DNA from: Nocardiopsis sp. YSL2
Lineage (GTDB): Bacteria > Actinomycetota > Actinomycetes > Streptosporangiales > Streptosporangiaceae
Reading direction: 5' to 3'
Assembly (NCBI RefSeq): GCF_030555055.1
Contig: NZ_JAMOAO010000001.1
Location: 5,332,001 to 5,396,000, forward strand
DNA: 64,000 nt
The position numbers were made by a program, and so were the translations under genes. Positions 35,688 to 44,099 of the stretch are shown one piece after another (within the stretch, counting starts at the first letter, position 1; each line of letters opens with the position of its first letter). The notes beneath the pieces are model-generated. The model saw nothing but the letters and a program-made list of their open reading frames with translations, was not told the DNA's origin and ran no database searches.

Positions 35688-36629
35688 TCAGTAGGGCCGC
35701 CAGGACCTGGGGCGTTCGGGATCGGCCAGGTCGGTGATGCGCTGTTCGATCTCGGTGTCGATCTCGGGGCTCTCGCCGGTCTTCTGCGCGAGCCAGGTGG
35801 TCATGCGTAGTTCCCGGACCGCCTTGTAGAGCGGATAGCCGTTCCAGGCGGTGACGTCGAACCCGTAGGCGGTGCAGAAGTCGGCGTACTCGGCGTCGGT
35901 GTGCCAGCCCAGGTCCCGATACAGGGCGGTCAGGACCAGGTCCCACTCCGGTGGGCCCCAGCAGATGCCGTCCAGGTCGAAGAGCACGGTTCCGTGCTCG
36001 GTGGCCAGGACGTTGCCGATGTTGGCGTCGCCGTGGATGACGTGGCGGCCGAGCACCGGTTCGACGGGGTCGACGTGGTGGGCGAGGTCCCGGTGCACTC
36101 GCCGGAGCGTGTCCCGTTGGGGCTCGCTGAGCCGAGCGGTGTCGATCCGTTCGCCGATCCGGTCGAACGGGTCCAGCTCCGGGAGGTGCAGCGTGGGCGG
36201 CGGTGTGAGGTGGTGCAGGGCGCGCAGCAGGACCGCCAGCTCTTTGGGAACCGTCCATTGTCCGTCGACCGCTTCCCAGAACGTGACCGCGGTGTCCTCG
36301 GCCAGGACGGGTTGGTCACCGAGGAGAGGCTCACTGACCGGGATTCCTTGGTCGGCGAGCCAGCGGGCCGCACGGACCTCCCGGTCCGCTTCCTCCCTAC
36401 GCTCGGCGGAGCGTTCGACACGGGCGATCACTCGGCCGTTGCCGAGTCGGAACACGGCGCGTTCTCCGGCGCGGATCAGCTCAGGCTCTTGGGGCGAGGT
36501 GATGCCCAGGATGTCTGCGGCTGTGTGGACGGCACGGGTCCCGCGCCCCACGAAGTTCTCTGTGTGAACCACGCGCCCCAGCCTACGCCGGGGCACGGGC
36601 CCCGCTTTCGTGAGCGTTAGGTGGGTCAT
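35688..36629 (-). CDS. APH-like phosphotransferase
   Basis: The 313-aa protein is an APH-fold kinase: VFRLGNGRVIARVERS in the N-lobe, catalytic HVIHGDANIGNVLAT (about 215-228), metal-binding VLFDLDGICWGPPEWDLVL and a C-terminal ELRMTTWLAQ. It is related to the kinase at 9101-10030. ATG 36629 overlaps the stop of the upstream gene (ATGA); a GTG at 36572 would give a more compact N-terminus. The substrate is unknown. Confidence 0.8.
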   Translation of the reverse strand: MTHLTLTKAGPVPRRRLGRVVHTENFVGRGTRAVHTAADILGITSPQEPELIRAGERAVFRLGNGRVIARVERSAERREEADREVRAARWLADQGIPVSEPLLGDQPVLAEDTAVTFWEAVDGQWTVPKELAVLLRALHHLTPPPTLHLPELDPFDRIGERIDTARLSEPQRDTLRRVHRDLAHHVDPVEPVLGRHVIHGDANIGNVLATEHGTVLFDLDGICWGPPEWDLVLTALYRDLGWHTDAEYADFCTAYGFDVTAWNGYPLYKAVRELRMTTWLAQKTGESPEIDTEIEQRITDLADPERPRSWRPY

Positions 36630-37033
36630 CCTGCGGTGAGGAGGCTGCTCATACGTTGGACGCGGTCGGTCTGGGGGAAGGTGAGCCAGTCCCATTCGCC
36701 TTCCTCCGCGCCGATCCAGGAGGCGAGGCAGCGGCGGAAGAACTGCGCGGGCGCTCCGGCGGCGGTGCCGATCCAGTGCTGTGCGGGAGCGCCGAGAGCG
36801 AGGTAGGAGCGGTGCTGGTCTCCGACCAGGTGGCGGGCGGCATCGATCCAGTCGGGACACGGTCGCGGGGCACCGGGATTGGCGTGCACGCCCCGGCCAA
36901 GCGCCCTGTGAGCGAAGGCGAAGGGGCTCTTCACACAGGAATCCGGATGTGCGACGCGCTGTTGCGGCATGCTCGCGCGCTCGGCGAGCGCACTGCCGCC
37001 GAGCTCAAGGAGCGCTGGAAGGTGTTGGAGCAT
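36626..37033 (-). CDS. Hypothetical protein, 5' end probably rebuilt by an IS relic
   Basis: Residues from about 33 on (CVKSPFAFAHRALGRGVHAN, CPDWIDAARHLVGDQHRSYL, GEWDWLTFPQTDRVQRMSSL) look like a genuine protein coupled by ATGA to the APH-like gene. The first 30 codons, however, lie antisense to a transposase relic at 36948-37102. The natural start is therefore probably lost and the present start (37033 or 36970) uncertain. No family is recognised. Confidence 0.5.
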   Translation of the reverse strand: MLQHLPALLELGGSALAERASMPQQRVAHPDSCVKSPFAFAHRALGRGVHANPGAPRPCPDWIDAARHLVGDQHRSYLALGAPAQHWIGTAAGAPAQFFRRCLASWIGAEEGEWDWLTFPQTDRVQRMSSLLTAG

Positions 37034-37102
37034 GCCACCACGCTCTGCCCGAACCGGATCGGAGGCATCGCCCGCGTGGCTCGTGCCGTCAACGGGAAGT
37101 GA
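36948..37102 (+). pseudogene. C-terminal transposase remnant
   Basis: MCDALLRHARALGERTAAEL, KERWKVLEHATTLCPNRIGG and IARVARAV match the C-terminal end of actinomycete IS5-type transposases (ALGERxxAELKxRW...PxRIGxIARAAL). The catalytic domain is missing. Confidence 0.7.
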
Positions 37103-37125
37103 AAATGATTCTCGTTGAGAGAATC
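37100..37125. promoter_or_regulatory. Possible operator upstream of the YIYY precursor
   Basis: A perfect inverted repeat GATTCTC-GTTGA-GAGAATC (37107-37125) overlaps TGAAAATGATTCTCG (37100-37114), which resembles the left half of a Zur/Fur-type box. It lies about 220 bp before the precursor start. Function is inferred only. Confidence 0.35.
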
Positions 37126-37347
37126 CGAGTGACTACTAACTACTACGTCTGCTGAAAGTGCAGGCTTTGACGTTCTGAGGGCAAACTAGTGATGTAACTC
37201 CCTTCCCGCGGAGCCAGACTTTAGTCACCGGGTATCCACGTGAACCTCACTCGGGCACTACTTTCCCTTACGCGTAGGGCTTGCGTAGCGTTCACTGCGA
37301 TCTCCGGAACCGTTGGGGAACCGGAATTGACTGGAAGGAAGCAACCA

Positions 37348-37431
37348 ATGAAGAGAGCCGCCTACCGCATCGCCGCCAAACTGCGCATCATCGACGGCGC
37401 CCGGCTGACCCGCCCCTACATCTACTACTAG
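37348..37431 (+). CDS. citA: Cittilin-type RiPP precursor (27 aa, C-terminal YIYY)
   Basis: A 27-codon gene starts at ATG 37348, seven nt after GGAAGGAA. The peptide begins MKRAAYRIAAKLRIIDGARL and ends TRPYIYY. Length, basic helical leader and C-terminal YIYY match the known cittilin precursor, whose YIYY core is cross-linked (biaryl and aryl-ether) by a P450 and then methylated. The genes found nearby are exactly a P450 (start 75 nt downstream) and a methyltransferase. The rest of the peptide would be removed by a protease not seen here. Confidence 0.88.
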   Translation: MKRAAYRIAAKLRIIDGARLTRPYIYY

Positions 37432-37457
37432 GAATTCGAAGACTCCGCAGTTCTACC

Positions 37458-37487
37458 GGCCCGTGCCGCCCCCTCGGGGCACGGGCC
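37458..37487 (+). terminator. Hairpin between precursor and P450 genes
   Basis: GGCCCGTGCC and GGCACGGGCC form a perfect 10-bp stem with a 10-nt loop, 27 nt after the precursor stop and with no T-run. It is likely an attenuator that favours precursor over enzyme expression. Confidence 0.6.
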
Positions 37488-37505
37488 CCGCCCGGAACGG
37501 ACCCG

Positions 37506-38744
37506 ATGACGGCCATGACCTCCGCACCACCGGGGCCCCACGGTGGGCGCGGCACCTCCAACGTCGCCGACTTCGCGCTCGACCCGCTCGCCTTCCTCTC
37601 CCGCGCGGCCCGCGAGTTCGGCGACGTCGTTTCCCTCACCCCCTCGAACGTGCTCCTGGTCCACCCCGACGACATCCGCCGGGTGCTGGTGGACTGCGGC
37701 GAGAACGTCGTCAAGATCAGTGCGGGTGTCCGGCGCGGGCCCACGGGCTTCCCCCTCGCCATGATGAACAGTGAGGGTCTGGACTGGGAACGCAAACGCG
37801 CTCGGCTCCGTCCCGCCTTCCGCAGCGAGCGCTTGGAACACCTGGAACGCGTGGCGCGTGAGGGCGTCGCTCACACCGTTGACACCTGGCGTGACGGCCA
37901 GACCATCGACGTACACCGGGAGATGTCAGGGTTGGCCATGCGGATCGGGGCCACACACATCGCCGGGCGCGAACTCGGCGAACGGGGCGAGACACTGGCC
38001 GCCGCCGTGGCGGCCATCATGCGGCTGACCTCGTCTCCGCGTCTTTCGAGGTGGTTGCCGACCCGCGTCAACCGGGAACTCAGGCAGTCCCTGCGGACCC
38101 TGGACGAGACCCTCGCGGCGCTGATCCGCGACCACCGGCCCACGGGTTCCGACACGGCGCTGGACCGTCTTCTGTCCGATGACCCGCCCTTCGAGGAAGT
38201 CAGAGACGAGCTCGCCACTCTCCTGATGTCGGGGTACGAGACCACGGCCGACGCCCTGACATGGCTCTTCTTCGCTCTGGGAGGGCACAGTGAGGCCGAC
38301 GGCCGGATGGCGGACGACGGCTACGCCCTCGCGGCGGCCAAGGAGTCGATGCGCCTGTACCCGCCCGCGTGGGTGATCAGCCGCGAGACCGTGCGCCCCT
38401 TCGAGGCAGGTGGCTACACGCTCCCCCCTGGCACGGTCCTGGGTCTGAGCCAGTGGGTCACCCACCGCGACGAGCGGTGGTTCCCGGACCCTGAGGAGTT
38501 CCGGCCCGAGCGGTGGTTCGGGCGCGGCCCGACCCCCCGCCACGCCTACTTCCCCTTCGGAGCCGGCCCGAGGGGTTGTGTGGGCGCGTCGATGGCTCTG
38601 CGCGAGACAGAGGTCATCGCCAGGGAACTGCGCGCGCGGGTGCGACTGGAACTGGTCGACTCGCAGGCCGTCCGGCCGCACCCGGCACTGGCGCTTCAGC
38701 CTCGCGGGGTGCGGGCGGTCGTGCGCAGGGAACACCTGGTGTGA
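37506..38744 (+). CDS. citB: Cytochrome P450, cittilin-type cross-linking enzyme
   Basis: The 412-aa P450 shows the I-helix oxygen-activation motif LLMSGYETTADAL (about 238-250), ExxR in KESMRLYPP (about 280), the PERW motif FRPERWFG, and heme loop FPFGAGPRGCVG with Cys at about 357. Its place directly after a YIYY precursor predicts formation of the Tyr-Tyr C-C and C-O bonds of cittilin. ATG 37506 has weak CGGAACGG upstream; ATG 37515 is possible. It is convergent with the methyltransferase gene. Confidence 0.88.
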   Translation: MTAMTSAPPGPHGGRGTSNVADFALDPLAFLSRAAREFGDVVSLTPSNVLLVHPDDIRRVLVDCGENVVKISAGVRRGPTGFPLAMMNSEGLDWERKRARLRPAFRSERLEHLERVAREGVAHTVDTWRDGQTIDVHREMSGLAMRIGATHIAGRELGERGETLAAAVAAIMRLTSSPRLSRWLPTRVNRELRQSLRTLDETLAALIRDHRPTGSDTALDRLLSDDPPFEEVRDELATLLMSGYETTADALTWLFFALGGHSEADGRMADDGYALAAAKESMRLYPPAWVISRETVRPFEAGGYTLPPGTVLGLSQWVTHRDERWFPDPEEFRPERWFGRGPTPRHAYFPFGAGPRGCVGASMALRETEVIARELRARVRLELVDSQAVRPHPALALQPRGVRAVVRREHLV

Positions 38745-38806
38745 AAGCGCTGCCAGGTCAGGGCGGTCGCTCCCAGGAATCGGCCCTGCCTGACGGCTCC
38801 ACCGGG

Positions 38807-39565
38807 TCAGGGCCGGATGGCGCTGACCACGAAGAAGGGAACGGCAGCGAAGAGCCTCCCAGTGCGGGCGCGCTCGCACTGGTCTTCGGACCAGGAGGCT
38901 GCTTGTTCCGCTGAGACTGCATCGGCTTCCTCCGCCGCCTCAGCCAGCGCCATGAGCATGGGCAGGACCTCCTCGTCCGTGAGCACGAGCACGCTCCCCT
39001 CCACCTCGATGCCGGTGAACCCCGCGTCGAGCAGCAGCGCCCGCTGGTGCCGGGGCGCGCGTGCGTCGGGCATCCGATCGGCGTAGGACTGCAGGATGGA
39101 GCGGGTGACCCCGGAGTCGGCGGCGTCCACCATGTAGGCGTCCCAATCCTGTCCGACCAGGACGATACGGCCTCCGGGTGCCAGGACCCGGCGTGCCTCG
39201 GCCAAGGCTCTCCCGGGGTCGTCCAGGGAGTGGTAGACCTTTTCTGCCCGATAGCCCTGAGCGGAAGCGTCCGCAAGCGGGAGTTCGTAGGCGTCGCCCA
39301 GGCGGAGATCCGCGTCGGGGAGACGCGAACGCGCGGCGTCGAGCATCCGCTGGTCGAGATCGACCCCCACCACGTGCGGCCCTTCGGCGGCGATCTCGGC
39401 CACGGCCCGTCCGCCGCCGCAGCCAACGTCCACGACCATGTCCTCCGGTCCGCAGCGCAGCAGTTCTCGGACCCGCGCGCGAAGATCTCGGGCGAAGGGG
39501 GTGAGGTCGAAGCGGTCCAGTCGGGCGAGGAGTCGGTCCGTGTCGTAACGCTGGGGAGTCTGCAT
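38807..39565 (-). CDS. citC: SAM-dependent methyltransferase (class I)
   Basis: The 252-aa protein has a Rossmann methyltransferase core: motif I MVVDVGCGGGRAVAEIA, acidic loop VVGVDLDQRMLDAARSRL, motif II LGDAYELPLADAS and post-motif VLAPGGRIVLVGQDW. It resembles small-molecule O-/C-methyltransferases (UbiE-like). Together with a YIYY precursor and P450 it fits the methyltransferase of cittilin clusters. It is convergent with the P450 gene across a 62-bp gap containing weak hairpins, so it needs its own promoter, and the assignment to the pathway is inference. Confidence 0.75.
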   Translation of the reverse strand: MQTPQRYDTDRLLARLDRFDLTPFARDLRARVRELLRCGPEDMVVDVGCGGGRAVAEIAAEGPHVVGVDLDQRMLDAARSRLPDADLRLGDAYELPLADASAQGYRAEKVYHSLDDPGRALAEARRVLAPGGRIVLVGQDWDAYMVDAADSGVTRSILQSYADRMPDARAPRHQRALLLDAGFTGIEVEGSVLVLTDEEVLPMLMALAEAAEEADAVSAEQAASWSEDQCERARTGRLFAAVPFFVVSAIRP

Positions 39566-40022
39566 AGGGGCATCCTGCTCTCCTGCCCCCGTGGGTTCAA
39601 CGTTTGGCGGAGAGCGGGCCCGGTCCGCTCAAGGCACGGAGATGGGGCCGCCGTGCGTGAACAGCGGGAACGACCCTCAGCCGGACTCACGGCCCGGTTC
39701 CCCGTCTCGGGCTCTGCCCAACGCCGCACACGCGCCCTCACACGAAGCGACTCCACCCACCCGAACCCGGTACCGACGACCAGGGCCGTGGCCAAGCTCA
39801 GGTGAGTAGTACCAGCTTCGATGACCACGCGAGCGCAACCGTGGACGACGACTCCCGTACCTCATCGAGGCGCCGCTCACCCGACACCCGCACCGCTTTG
39901 AACACCGAACCAGACCCGAACATCACCACCACCTCCAACGCCCAGGTGCGCGGCGAGGGCTTCTCCTCTGCTCTCACTCATGTTGAACGGGTCGACAACG
40001 GATCGACCCCCCGGAGTTTTCC
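39566..40022. other. Intergenic region without supported genes
   Basis: This contains the promoter of the methyltransferase gene at its left side and the 3' side of the MFS gene at its right. The open frames here lack start signals. I see nothing else. Confidence 0.5.
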
Positions 40023-41423
40023 CTACGGTTCCTTCCATCCCTCCTCGTGCCCCGGATCCTCCCTCGATTCACCCTGGTCAAGGTCTCTGCCCCGGTCCAC
40101 CTGGCCTTCCCGGGCCTCCCAATCCCTTGCGGCCCGCTCGACCTCACCCGCCCGCCGGGCGAAGTCCCGCAGCGCGGGAAGCACCGTCAGCAGTGCTACC
40201 AGGATGAGCACCCCGGCGAAGATCGCGGGGAATCGAAGGTCGATCCGGCCGATCAGCCCGCCGAGCAGGGAACCAACCGGGGTGAGCCCGTAGCCGAGGC
40301 ACTGCGCGCAGGACATCATCCGGCCGAGCATGCTGCCGGGCACGACCACCTGGATGGCGCTGACCATCACGGTGTTGCAGACGGTCGCTATACCGCCGAG
40401 CAGGACCCAGGCCGCAGCGGCCGTGTAGGCGTTGGGCGCCAGCCCCACCACCACACAGCTCAGAGATTGCAGAAGGAACCCGACCACCTGAATCGGGAAG
40501 CGGCCGAAGCGGGCGACCAGCCTGCCGGTGAGGGCGGCACCGATGATCGCGCCGACCGCCGTGGCCGACATGAACACGCCGAACAGCGCCGCGGGCACCC
40601 CGAAGTGGTCGCGGACCAGCAGGACCATGACGGCGTTCATCGCCATGATGCCGATGTTGGTGATGGCGCCGAACAGCACTAGGGAGCGTAGCGATGCGTC
40701 GCCGAAGGTGTAGCGCATGCCCGCGCCGATCTCGGTGAGGATCGACCGGAAAGGGTTCCCGCTCGGTTCCGCCTCCTTGGTCTCAGCGCCCTCCGGCTGC
40801 GCGGGGCGACGCACCGCCAACGGCAGGCCGAGCAGGACCAGCGCGCCCACCAGGTAGGCACCCGCGTTGACCGCCAGCGGCAGCGAGGCGGCGACCACGA
40901 ACAGGAAACCGGCCAGCGGGGCGCCACCGAAGTCCTCAGTGATGGTCTGTCCGCTGATCAGGCGGCCGTTGGCGCGGTCGATGGTCCCGGCGCGGACGAT
41001 ATCGGGCAGCATCGCGCGCCCGGCGAGGTCGTAGAAGACCTCACAGGTCATAGCCATGAACATGACGACGATGAGCACCCAGATGGTGGCGCTACCGGTG
41101 GCGACCACGGCGGCCAGCCCCGCGATCAGTGCGGCGCGGACCACGTTGACCCCGACCATCAGCCGGACCCGGTCGACCCGGTCCACGACCGCCCCCGCGA
41201 ACAGCCCGAAAAGCAGCCAGGGCAGGAACCGGGCGACGGCGAGCAGGGAGACCAGTAAGGGGTCGTTGGTGAGCATCGCCGCGATCAGCGGCAGAGCGGT
41301 GAGCATGAGCCCATCGGCCAGGTTGCTGGACAGGCTCCCGAACCAGAACCGGTTGAAGTTCCGCCCTATCGGTGGCTTCGCCTTCTTTCCGGGGTTCGCC
41401 CGGTCAGGGGGTGCGCTGTTCAC
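40023..41423 (-). CDS. MFS exporter (MFS_3 / EntS-like)
   Basis: The 466-aa protein has 12 hydrophobic segments in residues about 25-425 and the loop motif VDRVDRVRLM between helices 2 and 3. LASLSSNLADG-type start FGSLSSNLADGLMLTALPL and DLAGRAMLPDIV are typical of drug/siderophore exporters. The last ~40 residues are a highly charged soluble tail. It starts at GTG 41423. It is separated from the cittilin genes by 460 bp, so a role in exporting that product is possible but unproven. Confidence 0.8.
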   Translation of the reverse strand: MNSAPPDRANPGKKAKPPIGRNFNRFWFGSLSSNLADGLMLTALPLIAAMLTNDPLLVSLLAVARFLPWLLFGLFAGAVVDRVDRVRLMVGVNVVRAALIAGLAAVVATGSATIWVLIVVMFMAMTCEVFYDLAGRAMLPDIVRAGTIDRANGRLISGQTITEDFGGAPLAGFLFVVAASLPLAVNAGAYLVGALVLLGLPLAVRRPAQPEGAETKEAEPSGNPFRSILTEIGAGMRYTFGDASLRSLVLFGAITNIGIMAMNAVMVLLVRDHFGVPAALFGVFMSATAVGAIIGAALTGRLVARFGRFPIQVVGFLLQSLSCVVVGLAPNAYTAAAAWVLLGGIATVCNTVMVSAIQVVVPGSMLGRMMSCAQCLGYGLTPVGSLLGGLIGRIDLRFPAIFAGVLILVALLTVLPALRDFARRAGEVERAARDWEAREGQVDRGRDLDQGESREDPGHEEGWKEP

Positions 41424-41497
41424 TTGGGGGTGTACCTTTCAAAATGAGTGAGACGGTATGGTCCGACCCAGACTTTATGAAACTGGTCAATTCCCGA

Positions 41498-42060
41498 TCA
41501 CAGATCCCTTGCTGCCCGTGCCTGCAGGCCGAACGGGCGTCCCCACAGGCCCGTTCCGACCGTGTCAGGCACAACGCCGCCGCTCCAGCCCGTCGCGTGG
41601 CCGGTCAGCTGTTCCACGCGGCTGATGTCCTTGGCCACGTCGTAGTCCCGGATGTCCTGGGTGCCCTGGTTCTCCAGTTCGAGCGCTCGCCCGCCACCGT
41701 GCCGCTCCAGACGGCCTGAAGGTACGTCCCAGCGCCAGGTGCCGGTTCTGCTTCGTGGCGGGGATCAACAGGCCCAGGTGTCCCATAGCGGTCTTGACCT
41801 CCAGCCGCACCCGGAGAGGCACCTGCTGAACGCTGTCCCTGAGCTCGGGAGACATCGGCCCTCTATGGTCCGGCTTCTGCTGGTCCGGGTATGTGGGGGC
41901 GGGGCCCTCGGGGGCGGGCTCATCCCCGCCCTCCTTGGGGAACGGCCTGTCCGGGGAACTCGGCGTGTTCACGTCACCGGGGAGACCAGGAGTCGTCGAA
42001 CTCCCGGTGGACCCGTCCGGGCGCAGGGTCCCGCCGCTCATCAGGTCCCTGAGGGTGTCA
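41498..42060 (-). pseudogene. Frameshifted hypothetical protein
   Basis: On the minus strand a Pro-rich region (GGDEPAPEGPAPTYPDQQKP) leads to VRLEVKTAMGHLGLLIPATK. A frameshift near 41730 then moves the protein-like sequence TWRWDVPSGRLERHGGGRAL, ELENQGTQDIRDYDVAKDIS and RVEQLTGH into another frame, ending at 41498. It may be the tail of a polymorphic toxin or secreted protein; I cannot name the family. Confidence 0.45.
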
Positions 42061-42194
42061 GGGCGTTGACGTCGAAGTCGCCTCGGCCGAGCGCTCGCAG
42101 GCCGCCGAGTCCGCCCTGCCCAGGCCGAGTCCGCCTGCGGCCGCGGTGACGCCGGTGATGGCCCCTGAGTGAGGACATAGCCGGGGCGCTGTTC

Positions 42195-42345
42195 CCCCAG
42201 TTCAGATGGGGTGGACGAGTCGAATAGGCGAGGCGCGAGGCCCGTCTGGGGCCCTGGACTACTCCGTGTGTGCTCCCCAGTGCGAGGTCCAGTACAGGTG
42301 GGAGCCCACCTCGCGGAGCATTCTGCCATCCCGTGACTCTGTGGG
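42195..42345. repeat. Repeat A, partial copy 3 (no tRNA part)
   Basis: CCAGTTCAGATGGGGTGGACGA, GGCCCGTCTGGGGCCCTGGA, GTGTGCTCCCCAGTGCGAGG and CTCGCGGAGCATTCTGCCAT match the downstream half of repeat A at 19087-19240 and 31618-31770. The tRNA half is missing. Confidence 0.65.
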
Positions 42346-42484
42346 CTCGGACCGGGAACCCCCGCGTCCGCCCACCAGCACCCCACAGCTGCCCCGGCTG
42401 CCGTGCGGGCCCATGCGCCAACCACGGCTTGTAGTGCCCCTTTTGCTCCCGACAGGACCGCCTACAACCCCATCACGGTCACGT

Positions 42485-43108
42485 TCACACCGAACACCCC
42501 TGTCCTGCCCCAGGAGCAGGGTCTCCGGGGCAACGGATTACCTGGATATCGGGCAGGGGGTGGTCCCACCGGCCCGTCAACTGGATGAGGACTTGACGGG
42601 CTACCCGTCGGACCTGAATCCATCCTTTGTCGCTGGATAAGGCGCTCTCCGTCCAGCGGATACTGTTCCCGGTCCCGCTCATACTCGTGAACAACGCGTC
42701 GATCTCACGCAGCGCGCACACAGAGCTTTCATCGATCTGTCGTTGCTCGATCGGCCTTTCAAACATGCGGAAGGCGTCGTCGAAGTTCAGCGCGATCTCA
42801 TCCACCCCAACAACGTGTCGACCCGTCCAGCCTGCTTGATCTGACGCGTCGGCCGCAACCACTGCCAGTGCCTCCACAAGCAAGTGTTGAAGGGCTGAGG
42901 CGGTGGGGTACTCCATCACCTTCTTGTGCCGCACACGCCCCGCTCTGCAGTGGTCGGAGGGCACCTTGAAGTCCGCAGGGAGCCGCAGGCCCAGCCCCAG
43001 TCCGAACACCACGGCTTTCCCGTCCCGCTTCCCGTCCGGTCCAAGGCCGGGCGGTGGACTGTCGGCTATGGCACTTACAGTCCCCGATGACCTGCACAAC
43101 TCGCACAC
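42485..43108 (-). CDS. Hypothetical protein
   Basis: The 207-aa frame includes PADFKVPSDHCRAGRVRHKK, ASALQHLLVEALAVVAADAS, GVDEIALNFDDAFRMFERPI and RWTESALSSDKGWIQVRRVA, a natural-looking mix of helices and strands. It may be an orphan immunity protein like its neighbours. The start is uncertain because no clear ribosome binding site is visible. No family is recognised. Confidence 0.5.
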   Translation of the reverse strand: MCELCRSSGTVSAIADSPPPGLGPDGKRDGKAVVFGLGLGLRLPADFKVPSDHCRAGRVRHKKVMEYPTASALQHLLVEALAVVAADASDQAGWTGRHVVGVDEIALNFDDAFRMFERPIEQRQIDESSVCALREIDALFTSMSGTGNSIRWTESALSSDKGWIQVRRVARQVLIQLTGRWDHPLPDIQVIRCPGDPAPGAGQGCSV

Positions 43109-43120
43109 CGGAAGACCCCT

Positions 43121-44012
43121 ATGAGCCGCCGCACCTCACCCCGCCCGGTCGACATCGAGGAGCTGTTTCCCGAACTGCGCCCTTGGCGCAGGGAGACGAT
43201 ACGCCTCCACCCCCGCTCGGGCCGCCCCTCTAGCCAGGACAGTTCTATCGGAGGACCGCTCCTGTGGCCGCAAGAGCAGCCTTGGCCCGTCTGCGACGGC
43301 GAACACTACGACCGCGACACCAGCGAACCCTACGAAGGGGAGGTCCTCCTCGTCCCCGTCGTCCAACTCCACCGGGCCCACGCCCCCGACGCCCCCTTCC
43401 CCCCCGGGACGCGACCTCCTCCAGGTGCTGTGGTGCCCCTACGACCACGGCGAACTGCTCTGCCCCCTACCGCAGGTGTACTGGCGCCGATCACACGACG
43501 TACACCAGGTCAGACCCACACCCTTCCCGCACGCCGAAGCATCGGAGAAGTACATCCCCGACCCCTGCACGCTCCACCCCGAAACGGTGAGCGAATACCC
43601 CAGCGGGGATCTCCCGGAGGACCTGTCCGACCTCCTGCGTGAGCGCTTCGACCGGCTGGAGCGGGAAACGGGCTGGAGCTACCAGTACCACCTCTCCGAC
43701 GCCCCCGGCATCAAGATCGGCGGCTACCCGGGCTGGACCCAGGACCCCGTGTGGCCCGAGTGCGGTTCGTGCGAGCAACCCATGGACCACCTCCTCACCG
43801 TCTCCAGTTGGGAGTACGACGGGGCCTCCTGGCGCACCTGGCTCCCCCTGGAAGACCGGCCTGGCGACGGCCAGGAGCCATGGGACTGCGAGCGGGCCCG
43901 CGTGGCGCAGAACCCCGCCGGCCTGATGCTGGGAGACGCCGGCGGAATCTACGTCTTCGAGTGCCGGTCCTGCCCCGACCGCCCCACCGACCACTGGTTC
44001 GACTGCTCCTGA
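43121..44012 (+). pseudogene. Frameshifted paralogue of the 44100 gene (C7-tract)
   Basis: ATG 43121 (after GGAAGACCCCT) opens DIEELFPELRPWRRETIRLH and SIGGPLLWPQEQPWPVCDGE. The frame shifts at the TTCCCCCCCGGG run (about 43398-43409), after which GRDLLQVLWCPYDHGELLCP, SYQYHLSDAPGIKIGGYPGW and CGSCEQPMDHLLTVSSWEYD continue to 44012. Each piece aligns with the intact neighbour at 44100-44951. The one-nt change in a C7 tract could be a mutation, phase variation or a sequencing error. Confidence 0.75.
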
Positions 44013-44099
44013 ACCCGCCGCGCCCCGACCACACCACGCCACTGACCAGCGCTCATCTGGCCAGGCCACTGTCTCATCCCCCACCATCGAGGCCCTAAC

